From NCBI GenBank assembly GCA_035536185.1, contig DATLOM010000064.1, forward strand, positions 1 to 64,000: DNA of 64,000 nucleotides, written 5' to 3'. The notes beneath the pieces were generated by a model. The model saw only the letters and a list, made by a program, of their open reading frames with translations, was not told where the DNA came from and searched no databases. The translations under genes were made by a program, and so were the position numbers. Positions 23,522-32,639 of the stretch are shown here, piece after piece (position 1 is the stretch's first letter; the number at the start of each line of letters is the position of its first letter). The stretch is from GCA-2861595 sp035536185 (GTDB taxonomy: Bacteria > Actinomycetota > Acidimicrobiia > Acidimicrobiales > GCA-2861595).

Positions 23522-24433
23522 TTACCTCTTGTCGCCCCGGCCGACGTCGCCGCCCCCCGGGCACTTCAGGACCTTTTCACAGGCTGCTCTGACGAGGGGG
23601 GCGAAGAAGACACCGTCGCTGGCGAAGCCCAGTGGGGCGTAGGCCCGAGAGGCCACGGCCAGGACCTCGCCCTCGGAGGTGATCATCGGGCCTCCCTGAA
23701 AGGCCTGGCCCACCGCCGCGTCGTGTTGCAGGCCGGCGCCGGAGACGTCAGCCACGAACCCTTGGGTGATGGATCCTCCGGCCCCACCCAAGCCTGACAC
23801 GACGAAGATCCGCTCACCCGTCTTTCTGGGCTCCGTGGAGAAGGAGAGGCGGGGGACACTGCCTTTTGCCAGCACCAGGAGAGCGAGGTCCTTGTCCTCC
23901 TGCCATGTCCACAGTTCGGCCTTGAAGTCGTCATTGCCCTGGCGCACCTGAAGCGGCGGGCCAGGCCTGCGGGTAGCAGCCCTGACGGTGTTGTAGGACG
24001 TCACGAGCAAGGTCTGCTCCGAATCCGATGCGACGGCGAAAGCGGTTCCCACCGATGGCTGGCCGGCCTCATCCAGGGTGCTCACGAAGAACAACGACGG
24101 GCGCACCTTCTTGACCAGGGCATCGAGGGTCTCACCCTCGGCCCGGATCCGCCGCAACGGCTCGAGCTCTTTTTGTATCTCGGCCTTGGCGTTCTGGCGT
24201 TCTGCCTCGATGGTCTTGGTGGCGACATTGAACCGCTTGTCGAAGCCCTCCAGGAACGTGACCACCCGCTGCTCGGTCTTGTCCTTCTTGAACTCGTAGT
24301 AGGAGTAGAAGGCGACGCCGCTCGCGGCAGCACCGACGGCGAAGGCCAGGATCAGAACGGACAAGCCCAGCACGGTCCTGGGGAGGGTCAGGTGCCGCAA
24401 GCCCGAGCGGCTGGAGTCGACTCGCTTTGCCAT
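23522..24433 (-). CDS. Membrane-anchored trypsin/HtrA-fold protein, catalytic residues lost
   Basis: The ~303-residue protein has one N-terminal membrane helix (LGLSVLILAFAVGAAASGVAFYSYY). A coiled coil follows (FNVATKTIEAERQNAKAEIQKEL), then a chymotrypsin-like domain. The Asp of the triad remains in DKDLALLVL. The His position (normally TNxHVV) reads TSYNTV and the Ser position (normally GNSGGP) reads AFQGGP. Two of three catalytic residues are therefore replaced, and the protein is probably a binding or scaffold pseudoprotease facing the outside. ATG 24433 is preferred over an upstream codon whose extra residues overlap the terminator region. It lies tail to tail with the PBP gene. Confidence 0.82.
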   Translation of the reverse strand: MAKRVDSSRSGLRHLTLPRTVLGLSVLILAFAVGAAASGVAFYSYYEFKKDKTEQRVVTFLEGFDKRFNVATKTIEAERQNAKAEIQKELEPLRRIRAEGETLDALVKKVRPSLFFVSTLDEAGQPSVGTAFAVASDSEQTLLVTSYNTVRAATRRPGPPLQVRQGNDDFKAELWTWQEDKDLALLVLAKGSVPRLSFSTEPRKTGERIFVVSGLGGAGGSITQGFVADVSGAGLQHDAAVGQAFQGGPMITSEGEVLAVASRAYAPLGFASDGVFFAPLVRAACEKVLKCPGGGDVGRGDKR

Positions 24434-24460
24434 CTCGGAAGAAGGTAGCCCGCCAACGAC

Positions 24461-24497
24461 AAACCGCCCGCCCCCCACGAAGGGGGACGGGCGGTTT
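24461..24497 (-). terminator. Strong intrinsic terminator of the repeat-protein gene
   Basis: AAACCGCCCG (24461-24470) pairs with CGGGCGGTTT (24488-24497). The inner C-run and G-run extend the stem around an ACGAA loop. Read on the minus strand, the stem ends in GGTTTGTCGTT, starting about 20 bp after the stop of the gene ending at 24518. Confidence 0.75.
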
Positions 24498-24517
24498 GCT
24501 GGTGGATCAGGGGTGGG

Positions 24518-25480
24518 TCAGGCAGCCGCCATGCCGACCATCGGCTGGTTGAGCCTGATGGCACCCGTGGAGCCGTGGAACTGCGACCGGAAGGCGAACA
24601 CGCCGCCGTCCCTGGCAACCAGCCAGTAGCCGTCACCGTCGGGATCGGTGGCCATGCCGACCATCGGCTGGTTCAGCGTGATGGCACCGGTGGACCCGGC
24701 GAAGTTGGCATCGAAGGCGAAGACGCCACCGTCGGTAGCCACCATGAAGTAGCCCTTCCCGTCACGATCGGCGGCACCGCCGACGATGGGCTTGTTGAGG
24801 GTGATGGCGCCGGTGGAGCCGGCGAACGCAGCATCGAAGGCGAACACGCCACCGTCGCTGGCGAACAGCCAGTAGCCGGAACCGTCACGGTCGGCGGCCA
24901 TGCCGACGACCGGCTTGTTGAGGGTGATGGCGCCGGTCGAACCCTTGAAGACCGCCCCGCTACCGAAAGCGAACACTCCGCCATCGGAGGCGACCAGGTA
25001 GTAGCCGAGCCCGCCAGGTGCCGCCGCCATGCCGACGATCGGCTTGTTGAGGGTGATGGCGCCGGTGGAGCCGAAGAAGGGAGCGTCGAAGGCGAAGATG
25101 CCACCGTCCGATGCGACCAGCCAGTACCCCTTGCCGTCCGGATCGGCGGCCATGCCCACGATGGGCTTGTTCAGCTTCAGGTTGCCGGTAGAACCGGAGA
25201 ACGTCGCATTGAAGGCGAAGACACCACCGTCAGAGGCGGTCAGCCAGTAGCCGCGGGGCTGGGTGCCGCCTCCCGGAATCGTGGTGGTGGTCGTGGTGGT
25301 GGGGCAGGTGCCGTAGCCAAAGCCGGTGTCCGCGTGATATCCGAACTCACCGCACCCGAGGTGCGCTGCCCTCGAGACACTCAGGAGTGAGGAACCCGTC
25401 AGCACACTGACCAGCAGTCCCACGGCGAGCAGGACGGCTACCGCGTACTGAAGTGGGCTTCGTCGAACGACTTCAAACAT
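24518..25480 (-). CDS. Secreted protein with six 41-residue propeller-like repeats (paralogue of 40664)
   Basis: The protein has 320 residues. A signal sequence or anchor (LQYAVAVLLAVGLLVSVLTGSSLLS) is followed by a short Cys-containing region and a Thr-run linker. Six tandem repeats of about 41 residues follow, with the core GYWLVASDGGVFAF, then FxGSTGAITLN(K/Q)P and VGMAADPDG. Such repeats are common in extracellular proteins of Acidimicrobiia and probably form a beta-propeller or similar closed sheet. TTAGGAG precedes the ATG at 25480. A strong terminator follows. Each repeat matches the repeat of the same rank in the protein at 40664-41791, so the two genes arose by whole-gene duplication. 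The ligand is unknown. A surface or adhesion role is a guess. Confidence 0.85.
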   Translation of the reverse strand: MFEVVRRSPLQYAVAVLLAVGLLVSVLTGSSLLSVSRAAHLGCGEFGYHADTGFGYGTCPTTTTTTTIPGGGTQPRGYWLTASDGGVFAFNATFSGSTGNLKLNKPIVGMAADPDGKGYWLVASDGGIFAFDAPFFGSTGAITLNKPIVGMAAAPGGLGYYLVASDGGVFAFGSGAVFKGSTGAITLNKPVVGMAADRDGSGYWLFASDGGVFAFDAAFAGSTGAITLNKPIVGGAADRDGKGYFMVATDGGVFAFDANFAGSTGAITLNQPMVGMATDPDGDGYWLVARDGGVFAFRSQFHGSTGAIRLNQPMVGMAAA

Positions 25481-25620
25481 ACAATCTCCTAAGTTTCGGC
25501 CCTGTCTGGGCAGATGGGGTGCGTCTGGTGCTTCGGACAGCGCGTGTCAACCACGCCGACTTTTTCGTGTTCGGGCCCAATGGGCACTTTGGGGCATCTT
25601 GATCGTTGGGACAGGCCCTG

Positions 25621-27777
25621 TCAACCCGCTGTGTTCTGGTTATTGCGTGAGCGCCGGAATTGCAAACCCGCAACCAGTACCGTAGCGGTAGCAAGAAGCG
25701 AGGTCGCGTACCCTAGCTGCACCCGTCTCCAGTGGCCAAAGCGCGCCGTAGAGGCCGTGCCATCCGTCGGCAGGCCCACGAGTCCCCCGGCAAGCTCTAT
25801 CGCCGGCCGACCCTTCAGCTGCCAACTCGGGTCGAACGGCTCGGGAAGCCCTACAAACCCTGTGGGCCCGGCGGGTACCCGATAGGAGACGGGCGACTGC
25901 GGCGTGACCCGGCCTTGGCCGGTGAAGGCCGCCCGGGGAGAGGGAGGTGCGTGGCAGGGTTGGTCGGCTACGTCGCCGGGGCCCTGTGTCGTCAGAAGGT
26001 AAGGCCGGCTCAGAAGCTTTCCTTCGTTGGCGAGACTGGCCAACTCCCCCCAGTCCGCTGCCCTTTCCAGCTGCCGTCCTCTGGTGGCCCCACCCGAGTA
26101 CGCGGCGTTGCGGTAGAGGACCATCCCGGGCCGATCGAGGACCCGCTCGAGGTCGACCTGTTCGTTCAGCCACCCGTAACGGTCACTGTCGGCTGCCGAG
26201 GCGAGCGCGACGTACTCCACGCCGAGGGGGGCGACGAGGCGGCCGAAGGCGCAGAGCTCGCCGCCGTGGGCGAAGAGGAACTCGAGGTACCCCGACCGCT
26301 TGAGCGTCGAAGAGGTGGCCAGGTTGGTCAACTCGACGTTGTCGCCCTCTATGGCGTCACGGCGGAAGGTGACGTCGGCCGGGTTGGCGATCACGCGGCC
26401 GGTGAACGGAAAGCCGAGGTACTGGTGCCACGGCAGGAACAGCACCTTGCCGTCGCCTTCTCCCATGATGCGGTCAGCTGCCGCCCACGACGGCGGGTAC
26501 TCACTGGTCTTTACGCGGCCCGCCAATCCGAAGAAGAGAGTCGGTGTGTAGAGGATGGGCAGGCCCAGGGCCAGCACCCCCAGGGCGATCCGTGCCCGCC
26601 GGCCTTCCATTCGCCGGCCCAGGTCTTCCAGCGCGAAGCCGAAGCCGGCGGCATAGGCCAGTGCGAGCAGCGCGACGAACTTGTGGGGCTCCCGCATGAT
26701 GGCGAACCCCGGCACGTGGTCGAACAAGAATCGGAACAACGGCCCAGTGGGCCCCTGGTCCCCCAGCGCCAGAAAGAATCCTGTCACACCCGACAGCGCG
26801 ACCGCTGACGCCAGGTGCCGCGTAGCCTCGTCGCGCCTGGCCCTCGAGAGGCCGTAGGCGGCAAGAAGGCCGATGGCGCCGAGGAACAGGGGCCAGCCCG
26901 CGACGTCCTGCTTGGGCAGCCTGGGCTCGGGCCGCCAGAAGCCATAGAGGCCCGCTACGTTGACGGCGAGGCCGAGCGCCGGGTCGGCCCGGGTGCGGTA
27001 CGAGCTCACATCCGCTTCGCCCACGGCCTGAGTCGAGTGTCCGACCGAAGGAGCGATGAAGTAGGCGCTCATCACCAAGGTCAGGCTGACCACGGCGCCA
27101 GTCCAGCCAAGTGCCCGCCTTCGATCAGGGCCCGCAGCGGCGCTGAACAGGAGAACTACGCCGCCTATCCAGAAGAAGTGTGGCGTGAGACCGATGACGA
27201 GCGCCATCCACAGCGCCGGTCGCATTCCTCGCCGGGAGAAATCGTTTCGCCAGCGAAGCAAACTCGCCAGCAACAGCGGCAAGAGGGCGTAGCCGAGCAG
27301 ATAACCAACGTGGCCGGCAAAGATCCGGTCGAATACGAGCGGGTTGACGGCGTAGAGCGTTCCGGCGCCGATGCGGGTGATCGGGCGGCCACCGACGAGG
27401 CATGCCGCGCCGGCAGCAGAGATTGCCAGCACCGTGGCGATCACTAGCCAGCTCACAATGGCCCCGCCGACGATGCGCGAGGCCCCGGCGATCGCGAGGC
27501 CGAAGGGCATCGCTGCCTGCAGTCCACCGTCCAGACCCCAGAACGACCGCGGAAGTGTTGGCCTAGGACCGGTGATCCAGTCGAGAAGCAGGAGCCACCC
27601 TCTGGTCCACGGCAACACCACCAAAGACGCCAACAGCAGTGACATTGCTACGGTGACCGACCCCGGGAAGCGCCTAGCGGCCCTTAGCCCACGAAGGGCG
27701 CCCGCACTATTGTATGCCGGGTCCGGCAAATTATCAGCCTCGCTCAGGGTCGAGGAAGGTGGCAGGCGCGTATCCAT
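25621..27777 (-). CDS. Large multi-membrane protein, GT-C/YfhO-like
   Basis: The protein has about 718 residues if it starts at the ATG at 27777. A downstream ATG at 27645 (MSLLLASLVVLPW) is equally possible. There are about 11-13 membrane helices. Landmarks include AGTLYAVNPLVFDRIFAGHVGYLLGYAL and the segment FLFDHVPGFAIMREPHKFVALLAL. The latter is shared with the protein at 36924 (FSHVPGMRMFRDMSKFNLFV) and marks one family. A soluble extracytoplasmic region (ADRIMGEGDGKVLFLPWHQY) precedes the last helix. I infer a lipid-linked-sugar-dependent transferase or glycan assembly factor of GT-C topology. The reaction is not known. The longest form begins in the same CCATGG as the divergent flippase gene. 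Confidence 0.75.
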   Translation of the reverse strand: MDTRLPPSSTLSEADNLPDPAYNSAGALRGLRAARRFPGSVTVAMSLLLASLVVLPWTRGWLLLLDWITGPRPTLPRSFWGLDGGLQAAMPFGLAIAGASRIVGGAIVSWLVIATVLAISAAGAACLVGGRPITRIGAGTLYAVNPLVFDRIFAGHVGYLLGYALLPLLLASLLRWRNDFSRRGMRPALWMALVIGLTPHFFWIGGVVLLFSAAAGPDRRRALGWTGAVVSLTLVMSAYFIAPSVGHSTQAVGEADVSSYRTRADPALGLAVNVAGLYGFWRPEPRLPKQDVAGWPLFLGAIGLLAAYGLSRARRDEATRHLASAVALSGVTGFFLALGDQGPTGPLFRFLFDHVPGFAIMREPHKFVALLALAYAAGFGFALEDLGRRMEGRRARIALGVLALGLPILYTPTLFFGLAGRVKTSEYPPSWAAADRIMGEGDGKVLFLPWHQYLGFPFTGRVIANPADVTFRRDAIEGDNVELTNLATSSTLKRSGYLEFLFAHGGELCAFGRLVAPLGVEYVALASAADSDRYGWLNEQVDLERVLDRPGMVLYRNAAYSGGATRGRQLERAADWGELASLANEGKLLSRPYLLTTQGPGDVADQPCHAPPSPRAAFTGQGRVTPQSPVSYRVPAGPTGFVGLPEPFDPSWQLKGRPAIELAGGLVGLPTDGTASTARFGHWRRVQLGYATSLLATATVLVAGLQFRRSRNNQNTAG

Positions 27778-29851
27778 GGCTGGTCGGTTCACCACCAGAG
27801 TAAGAGTTGTACGGGGGTCCGAGGTCGTAACCGGCGGTGGAATCCTGCTAATTGGAGCCTTGGCGGTCCTGAACGCCACGAACTTCGTCTTCCATTTTGT
27901 CATCAGCCGCGATCTGGATCCCGGCTCCTACGGAGCGTTGGGCGCTCTGCTCGGCATCATCCTGGTGCTCACAGTGCCGGCCGCGGCGTTGCAGATCGTT
28001 GTCACAAGGGAGGTCGCGTCGCGCCGGGGCACGGAGACCGGGCCGGTCATTCCTCTCGCTGCCGGCACCTTGTTGGCGGAGGCGGTTCTGTGGGGGACGG
28101 GCGCGGCCTTGGTCCTGGCGGCCTTGGCGCCGCTGCTGACATCGTTTCTTCACCTCCCGTCAGCTTCGACGGCTCTCCTGCTGGCCGCCTATGTCGTGCC
28201 AGTTGCCATCGGGCTCGTTCCCAAGGCCGTGCTCTTGGGAGAGATGCGGTTTGGGCTGGTTGCGCTCAGCACCGTCGTCGGCGGGGTCATGCGTCTGTTT
28301 CTCGGGATCTTCCTGGTCAGGGCGGGTGCGGGGCTGAACGGAGCCATTGGCGCGTCTGTCCTGGGAGCGATTGCGGAGGCGATCGTGTTGCTTCCTGCGA
28401 TGCGTTCCATGCTCACCGAGGCAGAGGATGTTCCGCCCCTCCGGGCCCGTTGGAGCGATACCAGTTCGGCACTGATGGCAATGGTGGGGTTCTGGTTGTT
28501 CTCGGGCATCGGTACCCTGCTGGCGCGTCACTACCTGTCGCGCGCGGGGTCCGGTTTCTACGCTGCGGCTTGGACAGCGGCGACGGCGGCGATGTTCCTC
28601 CCTGGCGCGGTGTCATTCATCGCCTTTCCTCGCTTCGTGGCCGCTGGACCAGCAGCCCGAGCTAAAGCTGTGCTGTTGCAGGCGCTGGCGGTTGTGGGAT
28701 TGCTGGCGTTCGGTGCGGCTGCTGCTGCGGTGCTTGGCTCGTCTTTGATCATCCGAATCTTGTTCGGTGACGACTATGCCGCCTCCACCGCAGTCGTAGG
28801 GATCCTTTCAGTGGCTGGCGCATTCCTGGCCGTGGCCGGGCTCCTCATGCAGTTTCATTTGGCTCGGCAGGCGAGGGGGGCGGCATCGATGTCCTGGTTG
28901 GGCATCCTTCTGGCCGCGGGCCTCGGCATGGTGTTCCACTCCACGACCCTCGCCGTCGCAGTGGTAATGTTGGCTTGTTCCGCCTCTGTGGCCGGCCTGA
29001 TGCTGTGGGCGGCATTTAGTTCTGATGGCGAGTTGGACCCGTCCGCCTCATACGTCGGCCGAGACCTGTGGGACCTACCCGAAGCCGACCGTGATGTCAC
29101 CATCGTCGTTCCGTTCTACAATCCGGGCCCAAGGTTCCGGCCGAACATCGACCGCTTGGTTGAGGTTCTCTCCTCCTCTGGATCGAGCTTTGAGATAGTC
29201 GCCGTCTCCGACGGTTGCACTGATGGGAGCGAGCATTCTCTGGAAGGCGTCGATGAGGAACTCGTCCGTTGTGTGGGGCTCGCCCGAAACCGTGGTAAGG
29301 GTCAGGCGCTCCGGGTGGGTCTGGCCATGGGCCGAGGGCGCTACCTGGGGTTCATCGACGCCGATGGAGATTTGGACCCGACACTCCTCCTACCTCTGCT
29401 CGAGCTCGTGCAGATCCAGGTGCCCGACGTGGTGCTCGGAAGCAAGCGTCATCCCGAGTCCGCGGTTGATTATCCGGGACTACGACGTCTCTACTCCTGG
29501 GGGTACCAGCTGATCATCCGGGTGCTGTTCCACCTGGACGTCAAGGATACCCAAACTGGCCTGAAGCTGGTACGGCGCGAAGTTCTGGCCGAGGCTCTTC
29601 CCCGCATGGTGGAGAAGCGCTTCGCCTTCGACTTGGAGCTGTTCGTCGTTGCTCGGCGTCTCGGATGGACACAATTCGTGGAAGCTCCGGTGGCCATCAA
29701 GGAGCGATTCTCGAGCACCATCTCGATCAGAACGGTCTGGCCGATGCTCGTCGACACGCTGGCCATCTTCTACCGACTACGGATCCTCGGCTTCTACGGC
29801 CCTGCCGTACGCCGACGGCCTGCAGATCAGCACTCGGTCGTCGCCGGGTGA
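27776..29851 (+). CDS. Flippase-glycosyltransferase fusion: MOP-type transporter plus GT2 domain
   Basis: The protein has 691 residues in two parts. Residues ~15-420 contain ~12 membrane helices typical of polysaccharide flippases (FVFHFVISRDLDPGSYGALGALLG at the start). Residues ~438-660 are a cytoplasmic GT2 domain of the dolichyl-phosphate-mannose-synthase type: DVTIVVPFYNPG, VAVSDGCTDGS, LARNRGKGQALRVGL, FIDADGD (the metal-binding DxD), then DTQTGLKLVRR. The GT2 part probably makes a polyprenyl-phosphate sugar or adds to a lipid-linked glycan that the first part then moves across the membrane. Coupling synthesis and flipping in one chain is unusual. Its ATG overlaps the start of the divergent gene. 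Its end overlaps the convergent FkbM gene by 25 bp. Confidence 0.88.
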   Translation: MAGRFTTRVRVVRGSEVVTGGGILLIGALAVLNATNFVFHFVISRDLDPGSYGALGALLGIILVLTVPAAALQIVVTREVASRRGTETGPVIPLAAGTLLAEAVLWGTGAALVLAALAPLLTSFLHLPSASTALLLAAYVVPVAIGLVPKAVLLGEMRFGLVALSTVVGGVMRLFLGIFLVRAGAGLNGAIGASVLGAIAEAIVLLPAMRSMLTEAEDVPPLRARWSDTSSALMAMVGFWLFSGIGTLLARHYLSRAGSGFYAAAWTAATAAMFLPGAVSFIAFPRFVAAGPAARAKAVLLQALAVVGLLAFGAAAAAVLGSSLIIRILFGDDYAASTAVVGILSVAGAFLAVAGLLMQFHLARQARGAASMSWLGILLAAGLGMVFHSTTLAVAVVMLACSASVAGLMLWAAFSSDGELDPSASYVGRDLWDLPEADRDVTIVVPFYNPGPRFRPNIDRLVEVLSSSGSSFEIVAVSDGCTDGSEHSLEGVDEELVRCVGLARNRGKGQALRVGLAMGRGRYLGFIDADGDLDPTLLLPLLELVQIQVPDVVLGSKRHPESAVDYPGLRRLYSWGYQLIIRVLFHLDVKDTQTGLKLVRREVLAEALPRMVEKRFAFDLELFVVARRLGWTQFVEAPVAIKERFSSTISIRTVWPMLVDTLAIFYRLRILGFYGPAVRRRPADQHSVVAG

Positions 29852-30621
29852 ATGGTCGGAGTACGGCTTTTTCGGCGGCCGATGAGGATCCCGCTACCGC
29901 CACCGGAACGCCACACCTCGACGTCAAACGCTCCACTCAGGCGGTCTCTTACCCACTGCTGGCCATCCCGGCCCTGCACTGGGTGGAATTCCACAACGAG
30001 TGTCGAGACGTGGCTGGTCAGGAACGGAAGATCGTCCTCCAGGATCTCGTATTCCTGCCCCTCCACGTCCATCTTGAGGAGGTGAATCCAGCTGATCTTG
30101 TGGGCTTGGCAGAAGGTGCTCAGGCGCACCGACTCCGACTGCACGCCCGTCGGCACGGCCGACACCGCAACCGCGTCGGGTGGCCCGTCGGCTTGGAGGT
30201 GCACCGTTCCGTCCACGCTGCTGATCGCAGTTTCGACCACTTCAAACTGGTTGATCCCGTTGACCGCCAGGTTCACCCTCAGCACCGCCACGTTCTTCTG
30301 GAACGGCTCGAAGGCGAAGCCCCGGTACGCTTTACCACGGGTGTGAACATGCACGAACCCGCAAAAGGCTCCGATATTGGCGCCGACGTCCATGACCACG
30401 GCATCGGGCGGAAGCCTCTCGACCAGCGCCGACGGGTACTCGTAGCCCGAACAGACGACGACTACCTCGGCCAGATCCGAAGTCTTCGACCGGCACTCAA
30501 ACGTCAGCCCGTTATAGAGGCGGTAGCGGGCCCTCGTGACCAGTCCCGCCCGGTCCAGTACCACGAGCGGCAGGTTCCGAACCGTCGTCGCCGTCAGCCA
30601 CACCCGCTTGAACGTGTTCAT
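29827..30621 (-). CDS. FkbM-family SAM-dependent methyltransferase
   Basis: This 264-residue protein has the Rossmann SAM-binding signature VVMDVGANIGAFCGF (residues ~75-90) and GFAFEPFQKNVAVLRVNLAVNG. The FkbM hallmark LKMDVEGQEYEIL follows, with TLVVEFHP near the end. FkbM proteins O-methylate sugars or polyketides. In a glycan cluster, sugar methylation is the likely role. The start at 30621 overlaps the stop of the upstream GT2 gene by 4 bp, so they are co-translated. Confidence 0.92.
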   Translation of the reverse strand: MNTFKRVWLTATTVRNLPLVVLDRAGLVTRARYRLYNGLTFECRSKTSDLAEVVVVCSGYEYPSALVERLPPDAVVMDVGANIGAFCGFVHVHTRGKAYRGFAFEPFQKNVAVLRVNLAVNGINQFEVVETAISSVDGTVHLQADGPPDAVAVSAVPTGVQSESVRLSTFCQAHKISWIHLLKMDVEGQEYEILEDDLPFLTSHVSTLVVEFHPVQGRDGQQWVRDRLSGAFDVEVWRSGGGSGILIGRRKSRTPTIHPATTEC

Positions 30622-31511
30622 GGTTGACGCCGGCGTCCGCGCGCCGTCGATGAGACGTCAATCATCTTCTGAACCGTCATCCCAGCCGCGACGGCACTGA
30701 GTTCCAGGAGACGGAGGAGCACCATCGCGAAAAATCGGACAGGGTGCCGCAGTGTTTGACCCGGCCGGCGGGCATAAGCCCGGATGCACGTCCAGACGTA
30801 GGACGAAGGTCTTCCTCGTGCGGTGGTCCCCTTCCGCTGAAGATACTCGCTGACCGTCCTTCCGTAACTGAACTTCTTTCTCAGGAGCCGGCGCAATGTC
30901 GGCCGCCCTGTGTGGTGCAGGACCCAGAGGTTGTCGGCGCTCGCGATGGTCGTGCGTTGCGCATAACAGTCGGCGATCCAGAAGTCCTCGCCTGACGAAA
31001 TACGCTCGTCGTACCCTCCGACCTCCTCGAAGAGCTCACGAGTGGAGGCTCGCGCCGCCTCTACAGGCGAGTTCCAGTAGCTCTCACGCTCGAGGGCTTT
31101 CAACCTTCCCCAGAAGCCCAGTGGAACGTCGCGTTCGTGGACGACAACGGCCCTGTGTTGATCGTCGAACAACGCTTCGAGGCGCTCGAGAAAGTGCGGA
31201 TCCGGTAGCTCCATGTCCGCATCCAAGTGGACCAGATACCGGCCGTTCGCCGCACCCGCTCCCACATTTCGGCTCCGGGCCGGCGGAGAATAGAACCGGG
31301 ACGGCGGCACTTGCACCACGATGCATCCGTAGGTCTCTGCTACATCCCTCGTTCGATCCGTGCTCGCCTGGTCCACCACGATCACCTCCCTGGGTGTTCG
31401 ACCTTGAGAGCGAATGGACTGCAGGAGGCGCTGAAGGTTTCTCTCCTCGTTGAGCGTTGGGACGATGATCGACAGGTCGGCGGCGGGGTTATCAGTGATA
31501 GCGTTCGTCAT
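30618..31511 (-). CDS. GT2-family glycosyltransferase
   Basis: This 297-residue protein has a GT-A fold: LSIIVPTLNEERNLQRLLQSI, then EVIVVDQASTDRT, ARNVG-like RSRNVGAGAANG, and LVHLDADMELPD with the DxD metal site. GGYDERISSGEDFW is the conserved acceptor/ED-region. The C-terminal basic region and a hydrophobic helix (FFAMVLLRLLELSAVAAGM) suggest membrane association. GGAG lies upstream of the ATG at 31511. The donor sugar cannot be read from sequence. It forms an operon with the FkbM methyltransferase and is divergent from the next GT2 gene. Confidence 0.92.
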   Translation of the reverse strand: MTNAITDNPAADLSIIVPTLNEERNLQRLLQSIRSQGRTPREVIVVDQASTDRTRDVAETYGCIVVQVPPSRFYSPPARSRNVGAGAANGRYLVHLDADMELPDPHFLERLEALFDDQHRAVVVHERDVPLGFWGRLKALERESYWNSPVEAARASTRELFEEVGGYDERISSGEDFWIADCYAQRTTIASADNLWVLHHTGRPTLRRLLRKKFSYGRTVSEYLQRKGTTARGRPSSYVWTCIRAYARRPGQTLRHPVRFFAMVLLRLLELSAVAAGMTVQKMIDVSSTARGRRRQP

Positions 31512-31619
31512 TGTAGCTCCGTCGGTGGCGTCTCTACCGAGGTCTGAAGGTGGCGCATCGTTCCCCCTGCACAATTCCAGACTGCCTGTTGCGCTCGGAC
31601 TTGGAAGGCCGGGTCTGTT

Positions 31620-32624
31620 ATGCCGGTTGACTCGGAACCGGTGGGCGTGACTGCGATAGTTGTGAACTTCAACGGCGGCAGCGACCTAGTTGAATGCCTT
31701 GCGTCTCTCGCTATCCAAAACGCCCTGACGGAGGTGGTGGTTGTAGACAACTGTTCTACCGATGGCTCTATTGAGGTGGCGCTGAGCCGTTTTCCCGCCA
31801 CAAGAGTGGTTCACTCGGTGACCAACGATGGCTTCGCGGCCGCAGTGGAGTCAGGTGCCAAGGCGGCATCCAACGAAACGATTCTCGTGCTGAACCCTGA
31901 TGTGCGGCTTTATCCCAATTGCGTTGCCGCGATGCGAGACGCCCTGGTAGCCAATGACGGTGTGGCCGCGCCGGTGCTCGACCTGGAGGCACTCGGCGCC
32001 GTGGAGTACGGCTGCACGATCAACAGTCTTGGTATGCCCCGTGGGCTCGCGGAGCCACGGCCGCCGTTCTTCGTACCCGGTTGCGCGCTGGCCACAACTA
32101 AGCGGATGCTGGCCCGCGTAGGCGGCTTCGATGCTCGCTTCTTCCTGTTCGCGGAGGACCTCGAATACTGCTGGCGCGTGCTGCTGGCGGGCGGGGAAGT
32201 GCAGGTAGTGCCAGGTGCTCGAGGCTGGCATCGGGGCGGCGGCTCCATCCCAGGTGGTTACGCACGGGCCGGCGGATGGTCGACATCGGGGACGAGGGTG
32301 GCCTTGCGCGAGAGGAACACCCTGGCGGCCATGATCAGCTGCTCGAGCACCATGAGGTTGCCGCTGGTCGTAGCGGGCTGTGTCTGTCGGTCCATCTTTC
32401 TTGCGGGCGCCGCCATGGTCCTGCGCCGCCCGGAGCTAGCCCGTGGACTCCTGGTTGGTCTGGCGTGGAACGCGCGAAACATCCGGCGGTCGCTGAGGCG
32501 GAGGAGTTGCCTCGTCCGTACACCGGCTGGTGAGCGCGAGGCGCACGCGCGCATGAGCCATGGCTGGTTCATGTTGCGAACGCTTCGCGACCACGGCCTG
32601 CCGCGTCTCACCGGGGAACCGTAA
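31620..32624 (+). CDS. GT2-family glycosyltransferase, rhamnosyltransferase-like
   Basis: The protein has 334 residues. VTAIVVNFNGGSDLVECLASL, VVVVDNCSTDGS, NDGFAAAVESGAK and ILVLNPDVRL are the nucleotide-sugar site of WsaF/RfbF-like rhamnosyltransferases. VPGCALATTKRML and FDARFFLFAEDLEYCWR supply the acceptor region with the catalytic Glu/Asp pair. The C-terminal ~90 residues are basic with a hydrophobic patch. It is a single gene transcribed opposite to its neighbours on both sides, and it converges on the small membrane-protein gene ending at 32640. Confidence 0.92.
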   Translation: MPVDSEPVGVTAIVVNFNGGSDLVECLASLAIQNALTEVVVVDNCSTDGSIEVALSRFPATRVVHSVTNDGFAAAVESGAKAASNETILVLNPDVRLYPNCVAAMRDALVANDGVAAPVLDLEALGAVEYGCTINSLGMPRGLAEPRPPFFVPGCALATTKRMLARVGGFDARFFLFAEDLEYCWRVLLAGGEVQVVPGARGWHRGGGSIPGGYARAGGWSTSGTRVALRERNTLAAMISCSSTMRLPLVVAGCVCRSIFLAGAAMVLRRPELARGLLVGLAWNARNIRRSLRRRSCLVRTPAGEREAHARMSHGWFMLRTLRDHGLPRLTGEP

Positions 32625-32639
32625 AACCTCTCGCGCGTA

